From: Microvirga aerilata
GTDB taxonomy: Bacteria > Pseudomonadota > Alphaproteobacteria > Rhizobiales > Beijerinckiaceae
NCBI RefSeq assembly: GCF_016743775.1
Contig: NZ_JAEQMY010000005.1
Location: forward strand, 62,001-126,000
Length of the DNA: 64,000 nucleotides
Reading direction: 5' to 3'
Part shown: in pieces, positions 35,621-44,923 of the stretch
Layout: each line of letters starts with the position of its first letter
Numbering within the stretch: position 1 is the stretch's first letter
Made by a program: the position numbers and the translations under genes
The notes under the pieces: generated by a model
Told to the model about the DNA's origin: nothing
Database searches by the model: none
Seen by the model: the letters and a program-made list of their open reading frames with translations, nothing else

Positions 35621-36810
35621 AGGTCGGCTGCGGATACCGGGGTGATCCCGGGAACCCACCATTCCAGCTCGACGGCTGCGTTGATGATGCTGTCGACCAT
35701 ATGAGCGGCCACGGAGGGATCGAGCGGGCGGATCGACCCGTCGACCATACCGTCCACCACAAAGCTGCCGAAGCGCTGCGCCAGCCGGTCCATGGTGCGC
35801 TTCGTCTCGCCTCTCATGGCTTCAGGAAGAGCGCTGAAGGCGGAGATGCGCAGAAGGGGCCCCTGGTCGGAGAGCTGATAGCGAACGAGCTCGCTCGTCG
35901 CCGCGCAGAGATGGTCCCAGCCGGTCTCCCCATTGGCCTCGGCGGCCCGTTGAACCTGGCGCACGACCGCAAAGGTCCGCTCGAAGCAGGCTGCGATGAG
36001 GTCGTCCTTGTTGTCGTTGTGGTGATAGAACGAGCCCTTGGTCACATTGAGCCGGGCCGAGATCTTCTCGACGGAGGCGCCGCGATAGCCCTGCTCGTTG
36101 ATCAGGATGGTGGCCGAGCGCAGGAAGGCCTCGGGAGAGACCTCCTCGGCCGACGGCCAAGTCATCTGCGGAAGCACGGTCGGACCCCAGCCGGATCGCG
36201 CCGCGGCGAGGCCTCCGATGAGAATGTCGCTCACCCTGTCGGCGACGCGCCGGTAATCCTCCGGCTCATAATGGTCGATCCAGTGCCGGACGCCGTGCAT
36301 GACCGAGATGATCAGATGGGTCCGGGCGTTGCGGTGGGCGCGGGTCAGGAAAGGATCGCTGTCCAGCTCGAAAAGGCCGCGCAGATGCCGGAACATCTGG
36401 TTGTAGGTGCCGAACACCAGCTCCGCATGAGGAGAGGTCAGGGACCGCATGTCGCTGAAGCTCATGAGGGGAGGCTGGTCACCGGATGCGCTCTCCGCAA
36501 GCTTGTCGCAGTAGAGGTGCAGGATCGCACGCAGCCGATCCTCGGGAGCAGCCTCCTGGAGGGCTGCGGCAATCATCCCTTCCAGCACGTCGATGGAGCG
36601 CACGAGGCACGCGGTCGCGAGCTCCTCCTTTTTGCGGTAGTAATAGGTGACGCTGTTGGTGATGAGCCCGACGCTCTGCGCCACATCCGCCAAGGTGGTT
36701 CCCTTCAGGCCCTTCTGGTTGAACAGGCGCACCGCAGCATCGAGAATGGCTTGCCGCTTCTGCTCATAGCGCTTGGTCTGGCGCGGGAGGGCACTGGAAG
36801 AGGGCGTCAT
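35518..36810 (-). CDS. Double TetR-type transcriptional regulator (two fused TetR units)
   Basis: About 430 residues from ATG 36810. A TetR HTH occupies residues about 16-62 (QAILDAAVRLFNQKGLKGTTLADVAQSVG, YYYRKKEEL) and a ligand domain runs to about 215. A second complete HTH follows at about 225-271 (YRGASVEKISARLNVTKGSFYHHNDNKDDL), then a second ligand domain. The normal TetR protein is about 200 residues, so this is a tandem fusion that could form a pseudo-dimer in one chain. Its position between the beta-oxidation genes and the Liv-type transporter makes it their probable repressor, sensing an acyl-CoA. A longer start at 36876 is possible. CGGTAC-containing palindromes lie upstream. Confidence 0.85.
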   Translation of the reverse strand: MTPSSSALPRQTKRYEQKRQAILDAAVRLFNQKGLKGTTLADVAQSVGLITNSVTYYYRKKEELATACLVRSIDVLEGMIAAALQEAAPEDRLRAILHLYCDKLAESASGDQPPLMSFSDMRSLTSPHAELVFGTYNQMFRHLRGLFELDSDPFLTRAHRNARTHLIISVMHGVRHWIDHYEPEDYRRVADRVSDILIGGLAAARSGWGPTVLPQMTWPSAEEVSPEAFLRSATILINEQGYRGASVEKISARLNVTKGSFYHHNDNKDDLIAACFERTFAVVRQVQRAAEANGETGWDHLCAATSELVRYQLSDQGPLLRISAFSALPEAMRGETKRTMDRLAQRFGSFVVDGMVDGSIRPLDPSVAAHMVDSIINAAVELEWWVPGITPVSAADLYAKPLFMGVFTPEAEAEAQPASTARIAATRASG

Positions 36811-36910
36811 AACAATCTCGCGGCTCCTTGCCGGGGAGGCGGGTGCACAAGCCACCCATCGTTCAGCTCCTAGCATGATTTTAAGTCGAGCGCGATGCCG
36901 GGATCGCCAC

Positions 36911-37095
36911 AGAATGACTGTACCGGTTATTCTAATATGCCGCAGCGACACAGTTCGAGACGTCAACGAAAGGCTTAAAAAACGGACTCAAGGATCCGTT
37001 GACGCCATATTTATATCGTGTCAGTCTTTTGCCCAATCACCGGTGGCGCCAATGCAGTGCCGCCGGCGGTACGGTCCATAAAAAAATCCGTACCG
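36911..37095. promoter_or_regulatory. Candidate operators between the double TetR gene and livH
   Basis: The 433-base gap 36811-37243 holds no gene. A 23-base imperfect palindrome (36911-36933, arms AGAAT/ATTCT, core TGTACCGGT) lies nearest the regulator. A second element, CGGTACGG (37067-37074) with CCGTACCG (37088-37095) across 13 bases, lies nearer livH, about 150 bases before its start. All three half-sites share CGGTAC[GA]G on one strand. These are plausible binding sites for the double TetR protein, controlling itself and the transporter. Confidence 0.5.
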
Positions 37096-37243
37096 TTCAT
37101 TCGAGAGGAAACGATCCGAGGATCTCGGTTGGTTCGATGTGAGGTGCCTGCGGCCGCAAGGCCAAGCCCTCGTTCCTGCCCTAGCCAGGCGGGAATTTCG
37201 TGACCGAAGCCGGCCCCGGTGCCCAAGAGGAGGACGCGGCTCC

Positions 37244-38107
37244 TTGAACATATTTTTCCAGCAGCTTTTGAACGGGCTTACGCTCGGCAGCGTCTATGCG
37301 CTCGTGGCGCTCGGTCTGACGCTCGTCTACGGGATTCTCCACATCCCCAACTTCGCCCATGGCGCGCTTTACATGGTCGGGGCCTATGCGGCCTTCTACT
37401 TCGTCGGCACCTTGGGGGCCAACTACTGGGTCGCCATGATCGGCGCCGCCGCAGTGGTCGCGCTGCTGGCCGTGCTGTCAGACCGGCTCATCTTTCACAG
37501 GCTTAAGGATGCGCCGCCGCTGCACGACATGATCGCGGCCATCGGGCTTCTCCTCTTCCTCGAAGCCTGCATCCAGGCGACCTGGGGCGCGGAGTTCCAT
37601 CGCCTCGCTCCTCCCTATCCGCAGATCGTCCGGGTCTTCGACCTCGTCGCGCCCGCCCAGCGTCTCATCATCATCGCGGCTGCGTTCGGGCTGATGCTGG
37701 TCCTGCATCTCTTCCTCACGCGCACGCTCGTCGGCTCGACGATCATCGCGATGGCGCAGAACCGGGAAGGGGCCTCTCTTGTGGGCATCGACGCCACGAA
37801 GGTGTCCATCCTCACCTTCGCCATCTCGGGAGCTCTGGCGGCCGTGGCCGCAACCCTCTTCTCGCCGATCAACCTGATCTATCCGTCCATGGGCCATCTG
37901 GTGATCATGAAGGCCTTCGTGATCATCATTCTCGGCGGCATGGGCAGCATTCCGGGCGCCATCGTCGGCGGCCTCGTGATCGGGTTCGCGGAGAGTTTCG
38001 GCGCCTTCTACGTGTCCACCAACTACAAGGACATCATCGCCTTCGCGCTTCTCGTCCTGATCCTGTCCTTGAGGCCCCAGGGCCTCTTTCCAAGCGGAGC
38101 CCGGTGA
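37244..38107 (+). CDS. livH: Branched-chain amino acid-type ABC transporter permease LivH
   Basis: A 287-residue permease with about eight membrane helices and the LivH hallmark LNGLTLGSVYALVALGLTLVYGILHIPNFAHG at the N-terminus. I chose the TTG at 37244 because GAGGAGG (37227-37233) lies upstream and the LivH N-terminus begins exactly there; the frame is open farther upstream without homology. In this cluster the transporter probably imports the acid degraded by the surrounding enzymes rather than an amino acid. It overlaps the next gene at TGATG. Confidence 0.9.
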   Translation: MNIFFQQLLNGLTLGSVYALVALGLTLVYGILHIPNFAHGALYMVGAYAAFYFVGTLGANYWVAMIGAAAVVALLAVLSDRLIFHRLKDAPPLHDMIAAIGLLLFLEACIQATWGAEFHRLAPPYPQIVRVFDLVAPAQRLIIIAAAFGLMLVLHLFLTRTLVGSTIIAMAQNREGASLVGIDATKVSILTFAISGALAAVAATLFSPINLIYPSMGHLVIMKAFVIIILGGMGSIPGAIVGGLVIGFAESFGAFYVSTNYKDIIAFALLVLILSLRPQGLFPSGAR

Positions 38108-39123
38108 TGCCCTCGACCGCATTGCAGAAACCTCTGCTCGCTCTCCTTCTGGTCGCGGCCATCGCCTTCCCGGTGATCGCAGCCAACGACTACTACATCT
38201 ACGTGATGTCGCTGGCCTACATCATGGCCATCGCGGCGGTGGGGCTGAACCTGATCCTCGGCTATACCGGGCAGCTCAACCTCGCCCATGCAGGCTTCAT
38301 GGCCATCGGCGCCTACACGGTCGGCATCCTGACCGTGGATTACGGGGTGCCCTACTGGATCGCCTTCGTGATCGCAGGCTTTCTTTCCGCCTTCATCGGC
38401 GTCTTCGCAGGCCTCCTGTCGCTGCGGCTCAAAGGGCACTTCTTTTCGATCTTCACCCTGTGCGTCGGCTTCATCATCTATCTCATCATCGAGAAGTGGG
38501 ATGCCCTGACCCATGGCACGGTGGGCATCATCGACATCCCGGCGCCCACCGGGATCGGGCCGCTCCGCTTCGACCACACCTGGTCCCAGTACTACCTCGT
38601 TCTGTTCTTCCTGGTGGCGAGCCTGTGGCTGATGAGCCGGATCGTGCATTCGCTCCTCGGCCGGGCCTTCGTGGCCATCCGCAACAGCGAGGATCTCGCC
38701 GAGACCCTGGGCATCAGCCTGATGCGCACCAAGGTGCTCGCCTTCGTGCTGTCCACCTTCTACGCGGGCATGGCCGGCGCGCTCTATGCCGGATTCGTGC
38801 GCTTCATCGGCCCAGGCATGGCGCTCGAGAGTCACACCTTCGACATGATCGCCTTCATTCTGGTCGGCGGGATCGGGACGCTGTTCGGGCCTCTTCTGGG
38901 CGCGATCCTGCTCACTTGGCTGACCCAATCCCTGCAATTCCTGCAGGACTACCGGATGATCATCTTCGGTCCTCTCCTGATCCTCTTGGTCATGTACTTC
39001 CCGCAAGGTCTCATCGGCTACTACCGGGAGCGGCAGATCAAGCGCGCGGCCGCATCCGTGCAGGACAGACGCCTTCAAAGAGCCGTTCTGGGCTCCGGGC
39101 AGGAGGCGCGCACCAATGCTTGA
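38107..39123 (+). CDS. livM: Branched-chain amino acid-type ABC transporter permease LivM
   Basis: A 338-residue permease of the LivM type, with about nine helices. GLNLILGYTGQLNLAHAGFMAIGAY and the conserved GRAFVAIRNSEDLAETLGI loop are family hallmarks. It pairs with LivH in the membrane. ATG 38107 overlaps the LivH stop by one base; GTG 38104 is an alternative start. Its 3' end overlaps livG by 8 bases. Confidence 0.92.
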   Translation: MPSTALQKPLLALLLVAAIAFPVIAANDYYIYVMSLAYIMAIAAVGLNLILGYTGQLNLAHAGFMAIGAYTVGILTVDYGVPYWIAFVIAGFLSAFIGVFAGLLSLRLKGHFFSIFTLCVGFIIYLIIEKWDALTHGTVGIIDIPAPTGIGPLRFDHTWSQYYLVLFFLVASLWLMSRIVHSLLGRAFVAIRNSEDLAETLGISLMRTKVLAFVLSTFYAGMAGALYAGFVRFIGPGMALESHTFDMIAFILVGGIGTLFGPLLGAILLTWLTQSLQFLQDYRMIIFGPLLILLVMYFPQGLIGYYRERQIKRAAASVQDRRLQRAVLGSGQEARTNA

Positions 39124-39880
39124 GATCCAAGGACTGACCAAGCGCTTCGGCGGACTGACCGCGGTGCGCGACGTGACCACCTCCTTCGAGAGGGGACGCA
39201 TCAACGCCATCATCGGGCCGAACGGGGCAGGCAAGACAACCTTCTTCAATCTGGTGAGCGGGTCCCACCGGCCCACAGCAGGCCGCATCGTCTTCGACGG
39301 GCAGGATGTGACAGGGTTGAGGCCCGATCAGGTTGCCAGGCTCGGCGTCGCCCGGACCTTCCAGTCGACCCACCTGTTCGATCAGGCAACCGTGCTCGAC
39401 AACCTGATCGTCGGTCACCGCCTGCGCACCTCCTCCACCTTCTGGGACGTGATCTTCAACACCCAGCGCCTCAAGGAAGACGAGCGAAGCTGCCGCGCGA
39501 AAGCCAAGGAGGTGCTCAACTTCGTGGGGCTCTCGTCGGTCGCCCATCATCGGGCGGCGGACATCTCGCAGGAGGAGCGCAAGCGGGTCGCCTTTGCGCT
39601 GGCGCTCGCCACCGATCCCAAGATCGTTCTGCTCGACGAGCCCGCCGGCGGCGTCAACCCTGAGGAAACTCTGGGGCTCGCCGAACTGATCCGCAAGATG
39701 GTTCGCAGCGGCCTCACCGTCTGCCTGATCGAGCACAAGATGGACATGATCATGAGCCTTGCCGACAAGATCGTCGTGCTCGACCATGGCGAGATGATCG
39801 CCGAGGGAACGCCGGCCCAAATCCGATCCGACCAGCGGGTGATCGAAGCCTATCTGGGAGCCGACTATGCTGCGGCTTGA
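39116..39880 (+). CDS. livG: ABC transporter ATP-binding protein LivG
   Basis: A 254-residue ATPase of the Liv transporter. Walker A GPNGAGKTT lies near residues 33-41, Walker B is IVLLDEPAGG, and CLIEHKMD carries the H-loop. The ABC signature is unusual: ISQEERKRVAFA stands where LivG normally has LSYGEQR or similar. The composite ATP site formed with LivF may therefore be asymmetric. It overlaps both livM and livF. Confidence 0.9.
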   Translation: MLEIQGLTKRFGGLTAVRDVTTSFERGRINAIIGPNGAGKTTFFNLVSGSHRPTAGRIVFDGQDVTGLRPDQVARLGVARTFQSTHLFDQATVLDNLIVGHRLRTSSTFWDVIFNTQRLKEDERSCRAKAKEVLNFVGLSSVAHHRAADISQEERKRVAFALALATDPKIVLLDEPAGGVNPEETLGLAELIRKMVRSGLTVCLIEHKMDMIMSLADKIVVLDHGEMIAEGTPAQIRSDQRVIEAYLGADYAAA

Positions 39881-40574
39881 GGGGGCTCAGCTGAACTACG
39901 GCAGCTTCCGGGCGCTCGACGGAATCACGATCCATGCCGATCCGGGCGAACTCGTGGTGATGCTGGGGGCCAACGGCGCCGGCAAGAGCTCGCTCTTCCT
40001 GGCGATCAGCGGCCTGCGGAAGCTCAGTCGCGGCAACATCTGGTTCAAGGATCAGAACATCGCCGGGCGCAAGCCGTCGCAGATCGTGCAGGCGGGCGTG
40101 GTGCATTGCCCCGAAGGGCGCAAGCTCTTTCCCGAGATGTCCGTGCGCAAGAACCTGCTTCTCGGCGCCTATGTGCATCGCCAAGACAAGAAGGAGACCC
40201 AGAAGATCCTTGATCAGGTCTTCGAGATGTTTCCGATCCTTCACGAGAAGCGCAACGATGCGGCCGGATCCTTGAGCGGCGGCCAGCAGCAGATGGTGGC
40301 CATCGGCCGCGCCCTGATGGGGCGGCCCGAGGTCCTGCTTCTCGACGAGCCTTCGCTTGGGCTCGCACCCCTCGTGGTGAAGCAGGTGCTCGGCGTGATC
40401 AAGACCATCAACGACAATGGGACGACGGTGCTGCTCGCGGAGCAGAACGCATACGCCGCGTTGCAGATTGCCCGTCGCGCCTACGTCATCGAGAGCGGCC
40501 GGATCGTCATGGAAGGCGATCGCGAGACGCTGCTCAATGATGAGCGTGTTCGAAAAGCCTATATCGGCGCCTGA
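39867..40574 (+). CDS. livF: ABC transporter ATP-binding protein LivF
   Basis: A 235-residue ATPase with Walker A GANGAGKSS, a canonical LSGGQQQMVAIGRAL signature and Walker B VLLLDEPSLGLAP. It is the partner of LivG and overlaps it by 14 bases. The 114-base gap after it contains a TATAAT (40643-40648) within a GGCAGG/CCTGCC inverted repeat, which may give the binding-protein gene its own promoter. Confidence 0.93.
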   Translation: MLRLEGAQLNYGSFRALDGITIHADPGELVVMLGANGAGKSSLFLAISGLRKLSRGNIWFKDQNIAGRKPSQIVQAGVVHCPEGRKLFPEMSVRKNLLLGAYVHRQDKKETQKILDQVFEMFPILHEKRNDAAGSLSGGQQQMVAIGRALMGRPEVLLLDEPSLGLAPLVVKQVLGVIKTINDNGTTVLLAEQNAYAALQIARRAYVIESGRIVMEGDRETLLNDERVRKAYIGA

Positions 40575-40688
40575 TCGGAGCGCCGGTAGCGCAGGCCTGC
40601 GAGCCATGGAAGGTTCGTCAAAAGAGGAAGGCAGGGGCCGGCTATAATCGAGCTCCTGCCCCATGAAGAACAAGAGGAGAGGAAACAG

Positions 40689-41855
40689 ATGGCTCTTTGG
40701 AAACACTTGGTTCAGGCCGCAAGCGCGATCACGCTTGCCGCAGCCTTCACGTCCGTGGCATCGGCTCAGGAAACCGTCAATATCGGCTATACCGGCCCGC
40801 TCAGCGGCGGCGCGGCGCTCTACGGCAAGAACACCCTGGTCGGCCTGGAGATGGCCGCCAAGGAGATCAACGAAGCCGGCGGCTTCGAGGTCGGCGGCAA
40901 GAAGTACAAGTTCAACATCGTGGCGCTCGACGACAAGTACTCCCCCAGCGAAGCGGCCGTGAATGCCAAGCGGCTCAAGTCCCAGAACAACACCCCCATG
41001 GTGTTCACGCCCCACTCCGGCGGCGCCTTTGCCATCCAGGCCTTCAACGAGCAGGACAACTTCATTCTCGGCGCCTATACCAGCGTGCCCAACATGACGG
41101 AGCGGGGCAACAAGCTGACCTTGCGCATCCCGCCGTCATTCGCAGGCTACGTGCAGCCCTTCATCAATGTGGAAATGAAGGCTTTCGGCAAGAAGCTCGC
41201 CATGGCCGGCGGCGACCACGACTACGCCAAGGCCTGGGCGCAGCTCTTCGGACCGGCCTGGAAGCAGGCGGGCGGCGAGATCGTTGCCGAGAACCCGATG
41301 TCCTACAACAAGGACACCGATTTCTACAGCGGCGTGAGCCGCGTTCTGGCGGCCAACCCCGACGTCCTGTTCGTGGGCGGCGCCTCCGAGCCGACGGCTC
41401 TGGTCGCCAAGCAGGCGCGCGAGCTCGGCTTCAAGGGCGGCTTCGTCGTTATGGATCAAGCCAAGCTCGACGAGATGGCGGCGGTTGTGGGCGGCATGGA
41501 CATGCTGGAAGGTTCTGTCGGAGTTCTTCCGCTTATTTATGACAAGCGGCCGGGCACTGAAGCCTTCATCGCGAAGTTCAAGAAGCTCTACGACCGCAAC
41601 CCCGGAACCGAGGCTTCCTACCACTACTCGACCCTGAACGCGGTGAGCGAAGCCATGAAGCTTGCCGGCACCGTCTCCGACCCGAAGGCCATCCACGCCA
41701 AGCTCAGCGAAGCCTACGGCAAGCTGCCGCCGGAGCGTAATCCTGCCCGCATCACCAGCGTCGATGACCGTGGCGGCACCAACGCCAACATCGTCGTCGG
41801 CATGGTCAAGAACGGCAAGGTCGAGACCATCGAGGCGGCAAGCCTCGGTCAGTAA
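40689..41855 (+). CDS. Liv-type ABC transporter substrate-binding protein
   Basis: A 388-residue periplasmic receptor of the LivK/aliphatic-amide type. The signal peptide runs to SVASAQE (about residue 21). NIGYTGPLSGGAALYGKNTLVGLEMAAKE is the family N-terminal block, and GGFVVMDQAKLDEMAAVV is part of the second lobe. The cargo is probably an organic or aromatic/fatty acid, judged from the surrounding acyl-CoA genes. GAGGAGAGG precedes the ATG. A strong hairpin follows the gene. Confidence 0.92.
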   Translation: MALWKHLVQAASAITLAAAFTSVASAQETVNIGYTGPLSGGAALYGKNTLVGLEMAAKEINEAGGFEVGGKKYKFNIVALDDKYSPSEAAVNAKRLKSQNNTPMVFTPHSGGAFAIQAFNEQDNFILGAYTSVPNMTERGNKLTLRIPPSFAGYVQPFINVEMKAFGKKLAMAGGDHDYAKAWAQLFGPAWKQAGGEIVAENPMSYNKDTDFYSGVSRVLAANPDVLFVGGASEPTALVAKQARELGFKGGFVVMDQAKLDEMAAVVGGMDMLEGSVGVLPLIYDKRPGTEAFIAKFKKLYDRNPGTEASYHYSTLNAVSEAMKLAGTVSDPKAIHAKLSEAYGKLPPERNPARITSVDDRGGTNANIVVGMVKNGKVETIEAASLGQ

Positions 41856-41864
41856 GTGACACAT

Positions 41865-41898
41865 GAAGGCACGGCTTGCAAAAGCCGGCCGTGCCTTC
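41865..41898 (+). terminator. Stable hairpin after the Liv binding-protein gene
   Basis: GAAGGCACGGC (41865-41875) pairs perfectly with GCCGTGCCTTC (41888-41898) around a 12-base loop. No T-run follows, so it may terminate only partly or protect the 3' end of the binding-protein mRNA. Its presence argues that the next gene starts at 41929 and not inside the hairpin. Confidence 0.6.
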
Positions 41899-41928
41899 GG
41901 CTGCTTCTGTCAACGGGGTGGTAGCGAC

Positions 41929-42390
41929 ATGGACGCGATCTCATTCGAAAGTCGAGCTGACGAGATTCGTAAGCACGTGTCCCTACAAGGATTCATGAAC
42001 CTTCTTGGCGCGGAACTCGATGAGCTAACGCCAGGATCATCGACGCTTTCCGTCTCACGCCGCAGCGACCTCCTACAGCAGAACGGCCTCTTCCATGGAG
42101 GCGTCACGGCTTTCCTGATCGACAATGGGACGACCATTGCAGCGGCAACGGTCCTGAACTCACAGCAAGGTGTGCTCACCGCGGAGTACAAGCTCAATCT
42201 CTTCTCGCCAGCAGATGGCGATCAGCTCATCTGTCGTTCGCGGGTGGTCAAGCCCGGCAGCCGCCTGGTGATTGTGGCGGCCGACGTGTTCACCAAAAAG
42301 GATGGGCGAGAGAAGCAGACCGCCGTTGCACTTGCGACAATAGCTGTTCTGGATCAATCGTCCCTGCCGCTGTTGCGGCATGCCGGGTAG
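41929..42390 (+). CDS. PaaI-type hotdog-fold thioesterase
   Basis: About 153 residues from ATG 41929, chosen because GGGGTGG lies upstream and the longer frame overlaps a hairpin. The LFHGGVTAFLIDNGTTIAA block is the PaaI-type hotdog signature, with the HGG active-site loop. Such enzymes release CoA from acyl- or aryl-CoA esters that would otherwise stall a pathway. It lies between the Liv genes and the second ligase, in the same direction. Confidence 0.8.
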   Translation: MDAISFESRADEIRKHVSLQGFMNLLGAELDELTPGSSTLSVSRRSDLLQQNGLFHGGVTAFLIDNGTTIAAATVLNSQQGVLTAEYKLNLFSPADGDQLICRSRVVKPGSRLVIVAADVFTKKDGREKQTAVALATIAVLDQSSLPLLRHAG

Positions 42391-42442
42391 TTGATCCGGC
42401 TGACCCATATTTCCTGACAATAAAGCAAAGAGGGAAGAAACG

Positions 42443-44086
42443 ATGTTGAAGGGAATGATGATGGATCGGCCGCTGTCGATCCCCGCGATCATCGATCTGG
42501 CGGCGGAGGTTCACGCCAAAACGGAGATCGTCTCGGTCGCCACCGAAGGCGGAATTCATCGCACAACCTATGGGGACATCCATAAGCGGGTGGCCCAGCT
42601 GGCTCACGGTCTACGCGCCCTTGGCGTCAAGCCTGGAGACCGCGTGGCGACGCTTGCCTGGAACGGCTACCGGCATTTCGAGCTCTATTATGCCATCTCG
42701 GGCATCGGAGCGGTGTGCCACACGGTGAACCCGCGCCTGTTCCCAGAGCAGCTGGTCTACATCATCAATCACGCGCAGGACACGGCGCTCTTCTTCGACA
42801 TCACCTTCGCTCCCCTGATCGCAGCCCTGCGGCCGAAGCTGCCTGAAGGTCTCACCTATGTGGCGATGACGGGCCGCGAGGCGATGCCGGCGCAGGAAGG
42901 GCTCGACGGCCTCCTGTGCTACGAGGATCTGCTCGCCGGTCAGCCCGAGACGATAACCTGGCCCGACCTCGACGAGAACACCGCCGCGGCGCTGAGCTAT
43001 ACCTCCGGCACCACGGGCGAGCCCAAGGGCGTGCTCTACTCGCACCGCTCGCAGGTGATCCACGCCATGACGTCGGTGATCGGGGCCTCGCGCTATTTCG
43101 GCATGGGAAAGAAGATCCTGCCGGTCGTGCCGCTGTTTCACGTCAACGCATGGGCGCTGCCCTATTCGGCCCCCATCTCCGGCACATCCCTGATCTTCCC
43201 GGGCGCGAAGCTCGACGGTGCAAGCCTCTTCAACCTCATGGACACCGAGAAGGTCGACAACAGCTGGGGCGTACCCACCGTGTGGCTCGGCCTTCTGAAC
43301 GAGATGAATCAGCGTGGCCGCAAACCGGAAGGGCTCACGGATGTCATCATCGGCGGCTCGGCGGCACCTCAGCCCATGATCGAAGCCTTCGAGCGCAATT
43401 TCGGCATCAGCGTCTGCCATGGCTGGGGCATGACCGAGATGAGCCCCATCGGCACATTCGGCATGCTGAGCCCGGAGATGGAGCGGCTGCCGCTGGACGA
43501 GAAGGTTGCCCTGAAGGTGCGCCAGGGGCGGCGTCTCTTCACGGTGGACATGAAGATCGTCGACGAGAACGGCAGGGAACTGCCCAAGGACGGCGTGGTC
43601 TTCGGCGAGCTCTGCGTGCGCGGTCCCGCAGTAGCCTCGGGCTACTACAACAACGAAGCCGCGACGGCCCAGGCAATCGATTCTGAGGGCTGGTTCAAGA
43701 CAGGCGACGTGGCCAAGATCACCCCGGATGGGTTCCTTCAGATCGTGGACCGCACCAAGGATCTCGTGAAATCCGGCGGTGAGTGGATTTCCTCCATCGA
43801 CCTGGAGAACGCGGCCCTCGGCTGTCCGGGCGTTGCCAATTGCGCCGTGCTTGCCATGCCGCATCCGCGCTGGGGTGAGCGGCCGCTCCTCATCGTTGTG
43901 CCGAGGCCGGATGCCAAGCCAGCGAAGGAGGACATCTTGGCCTACCTGGCCACAAAGGTCGCAAGCTGGCAGGTGCCGGACGATGTGCTGTTCGTTGAGA
44001 ACATCCCGCTGACGGCGACCGGCAAGATCTCCAAGCTCGAGCTGCGCAAGACGCTGAAGGATTATGTCCTTCCCTCGGCGGCGTGA
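42443..44086 (+). CDS. Medium/long-chain acyl-CoA synthetase (AlkK/LvaE-like)
   Basis: A 547-residue AMP-forming acyl-CoA ligase. Features include the P-loop [13 protein letters not shown] (about 189-201), [44 protein letters not shown] and a C-terminal acylation Lys in TATGKISK. The A8 block and length match the medium-chain (AlkK-type) branch that includes LvaE of the levulinate pathway. GAGGGAAG precedes the ATG. It is the second ligase of the island and lies next to the SDR, MaoC and kinase genes, so it probably activates the hydroxy- or keto-acid those enzymes use. Confidence 0.88.
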   Translation: MLKGMMMDRPLSIPAIIDLAAEVHAKTEIVSVATEGGIHRTTYGDIHKRVAQLAHGLRALGVKPGDRVATLAWNGYRHFELYYAISGIGAVCHTVNPRLFPEQLVYIINHAQDTALFFDITFAPLIAALRPKLPEGLTYVAMTGREAMPAQEGLDGLLCYEDLLAGQPETITWPDLDENTAAALSYTSGTTGEPKGVLYSHRSQVIHAMTSVIGASRYFGMGKKILPVVPLFHVNAWALPYSAPISGTSLIFPGAKLDGASLFNLMDTEKVDNSWGVPTVWLGLLNEMNQRGRKPEGLTDVIIGGSAAPQPMIEAFERNFGISVCHGWGMTEMSPIGTFGMLSPEMERLPLDEKVALKVRQGRRLFTVDMKIVDENGRELPKDGVVFGELCVRGPAVASGYYNNEAATAQAIDSEGWFKTGDVAKITPDGFLQIVDRTKDLVKSGGEWISSIDLENAALGCPGVANCAVLAMPHPRWGERPLLIVVPRPDAKPAKEDILAYLATKVASWQVPDDVLFVENIPLTATGKISKLELRKTLKDYVLPSAA

Positions 44087-44092
44087 TCGGCA

Positions 44093-44923
44093 ATGCCGCA
44101 GGATTATCTCAACAGCCTGTTCTCGGTCGCCAGCAAGACGGCGCTCGTAACCGGCGGCGCAACCGGCATCGGGCGCATGATCGCCGAAGCGCTCGTGCGG
44201 GCAGGCGCGCGGGTGCTGATCGCTTCGCGTAAAGGAGAAGCCTGCGAGGCGGTGGCCAGGGAGCTGAACGCTCTCGGGGCTGCCGGCTCTGTGGAGGGCT
44301 TTGCGGGCGATGTGGCAACCGAGGCCGGCGTGCTGGCTCTGGCCGCCGAGGTGAAGGCCAGAACCTCGCGCCTTCACATCCTGGTCAACAACGCCGGCAA
44401 GACCTGGGGCGAGTCCCTGGAGCGCTTTCCGCACAAGGCTTGGGACGGCGTGTTCTCGGTCAATGTGGCGGGGCTCTTCACGCTGACCCAGCAGCTGCTC
44501 CCCTTGCTCAACGAAGCCGCATCGGATGACGATCCTGCCCGCATCGTCAATCTCGGATCGGTGATGGGCGCGCAGCCCATCGGCGACAATGCCTACTCCT
44601 ATGGGGCATCAAAGGCTGCCGTGCACCATCTCACCCGAATCCTTGCGAAGGAACTTGCCGAGCGTCGCATCACCGTGAATGCCTTCGCGCCGGGGCCCTT
44701 TCGAAGCCGCATGACGGCCTTTGCGACAGGGGACGAGCACAAGCGCGCCCTCGTTGCTGCCGGTGTTCCCTTAGGCCGCATCGGCCGGCCGGAGGATATT
44801 GCCGGAGCGCTCCTGTTCCTGTGCGGGCGCGGTGGCGCCTACACGACAGGGGCAATCATCCCGCTTGACGGGGGCATCGGAGTCGAGACGGGCCACAAGA
44901 TTTTCGGCGAGGCGGCGGAATGA
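44093..44923 (+). CDS. Short-chain dehydrogenase/reductase (SDR)
   Basis: A 276-residue classical SDR. TGGATGIGRMIAEAL is the cofactor motif (about 17-31), with NNAGKTWG near 98 and the catalytic Ser and YGASK near 165. The length and LDGG end fit gluconate-5-dehydrogenase or FabG-like enzymes. In Lva-type pathways an SDR interconverts 4-keto- and 4-hydroxyacyl-CoA, a role that would fit here. It lies 6 bases after the ligase and overlaps the MaoC gene by four bases. Confidence 0.85.
   Translation: MPQDYLNSLFSVASKTALVTGGATGIGRMIAEALVRAGARVLIASRKGEACEAVARELNALGAAGSVEGFAGDVATEAGVLALAAEVKARTSRLHILVNNAGKTWGESLERFPHKAWDGVFSVNVAGLFTLTQQLLPLLNEAASDDDPARIVNLGSVMGAQPIGDNAYSYGASKAAVHHLTRILAKELAERRITVNAFAPGPFRSRMTAFATGDEHKRALVAAGVPLGRIGRPEDIAGALLFLCGRGGAYTTGAIIPLDGGIGVETGHKIFGEAAE

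Noticed and set aside
41863-41928. Longer start for the thioesterase
   Set aside because: The extra codons overlap a perfect 11-base hairpin and have no homology; GGGGTGG supports the start at 41929.
42611-44434. A 607-codon minus-strand frame
   Set aside because: It lies antisense to the second ligase and the SDR, both of which have full catalytic motifs.
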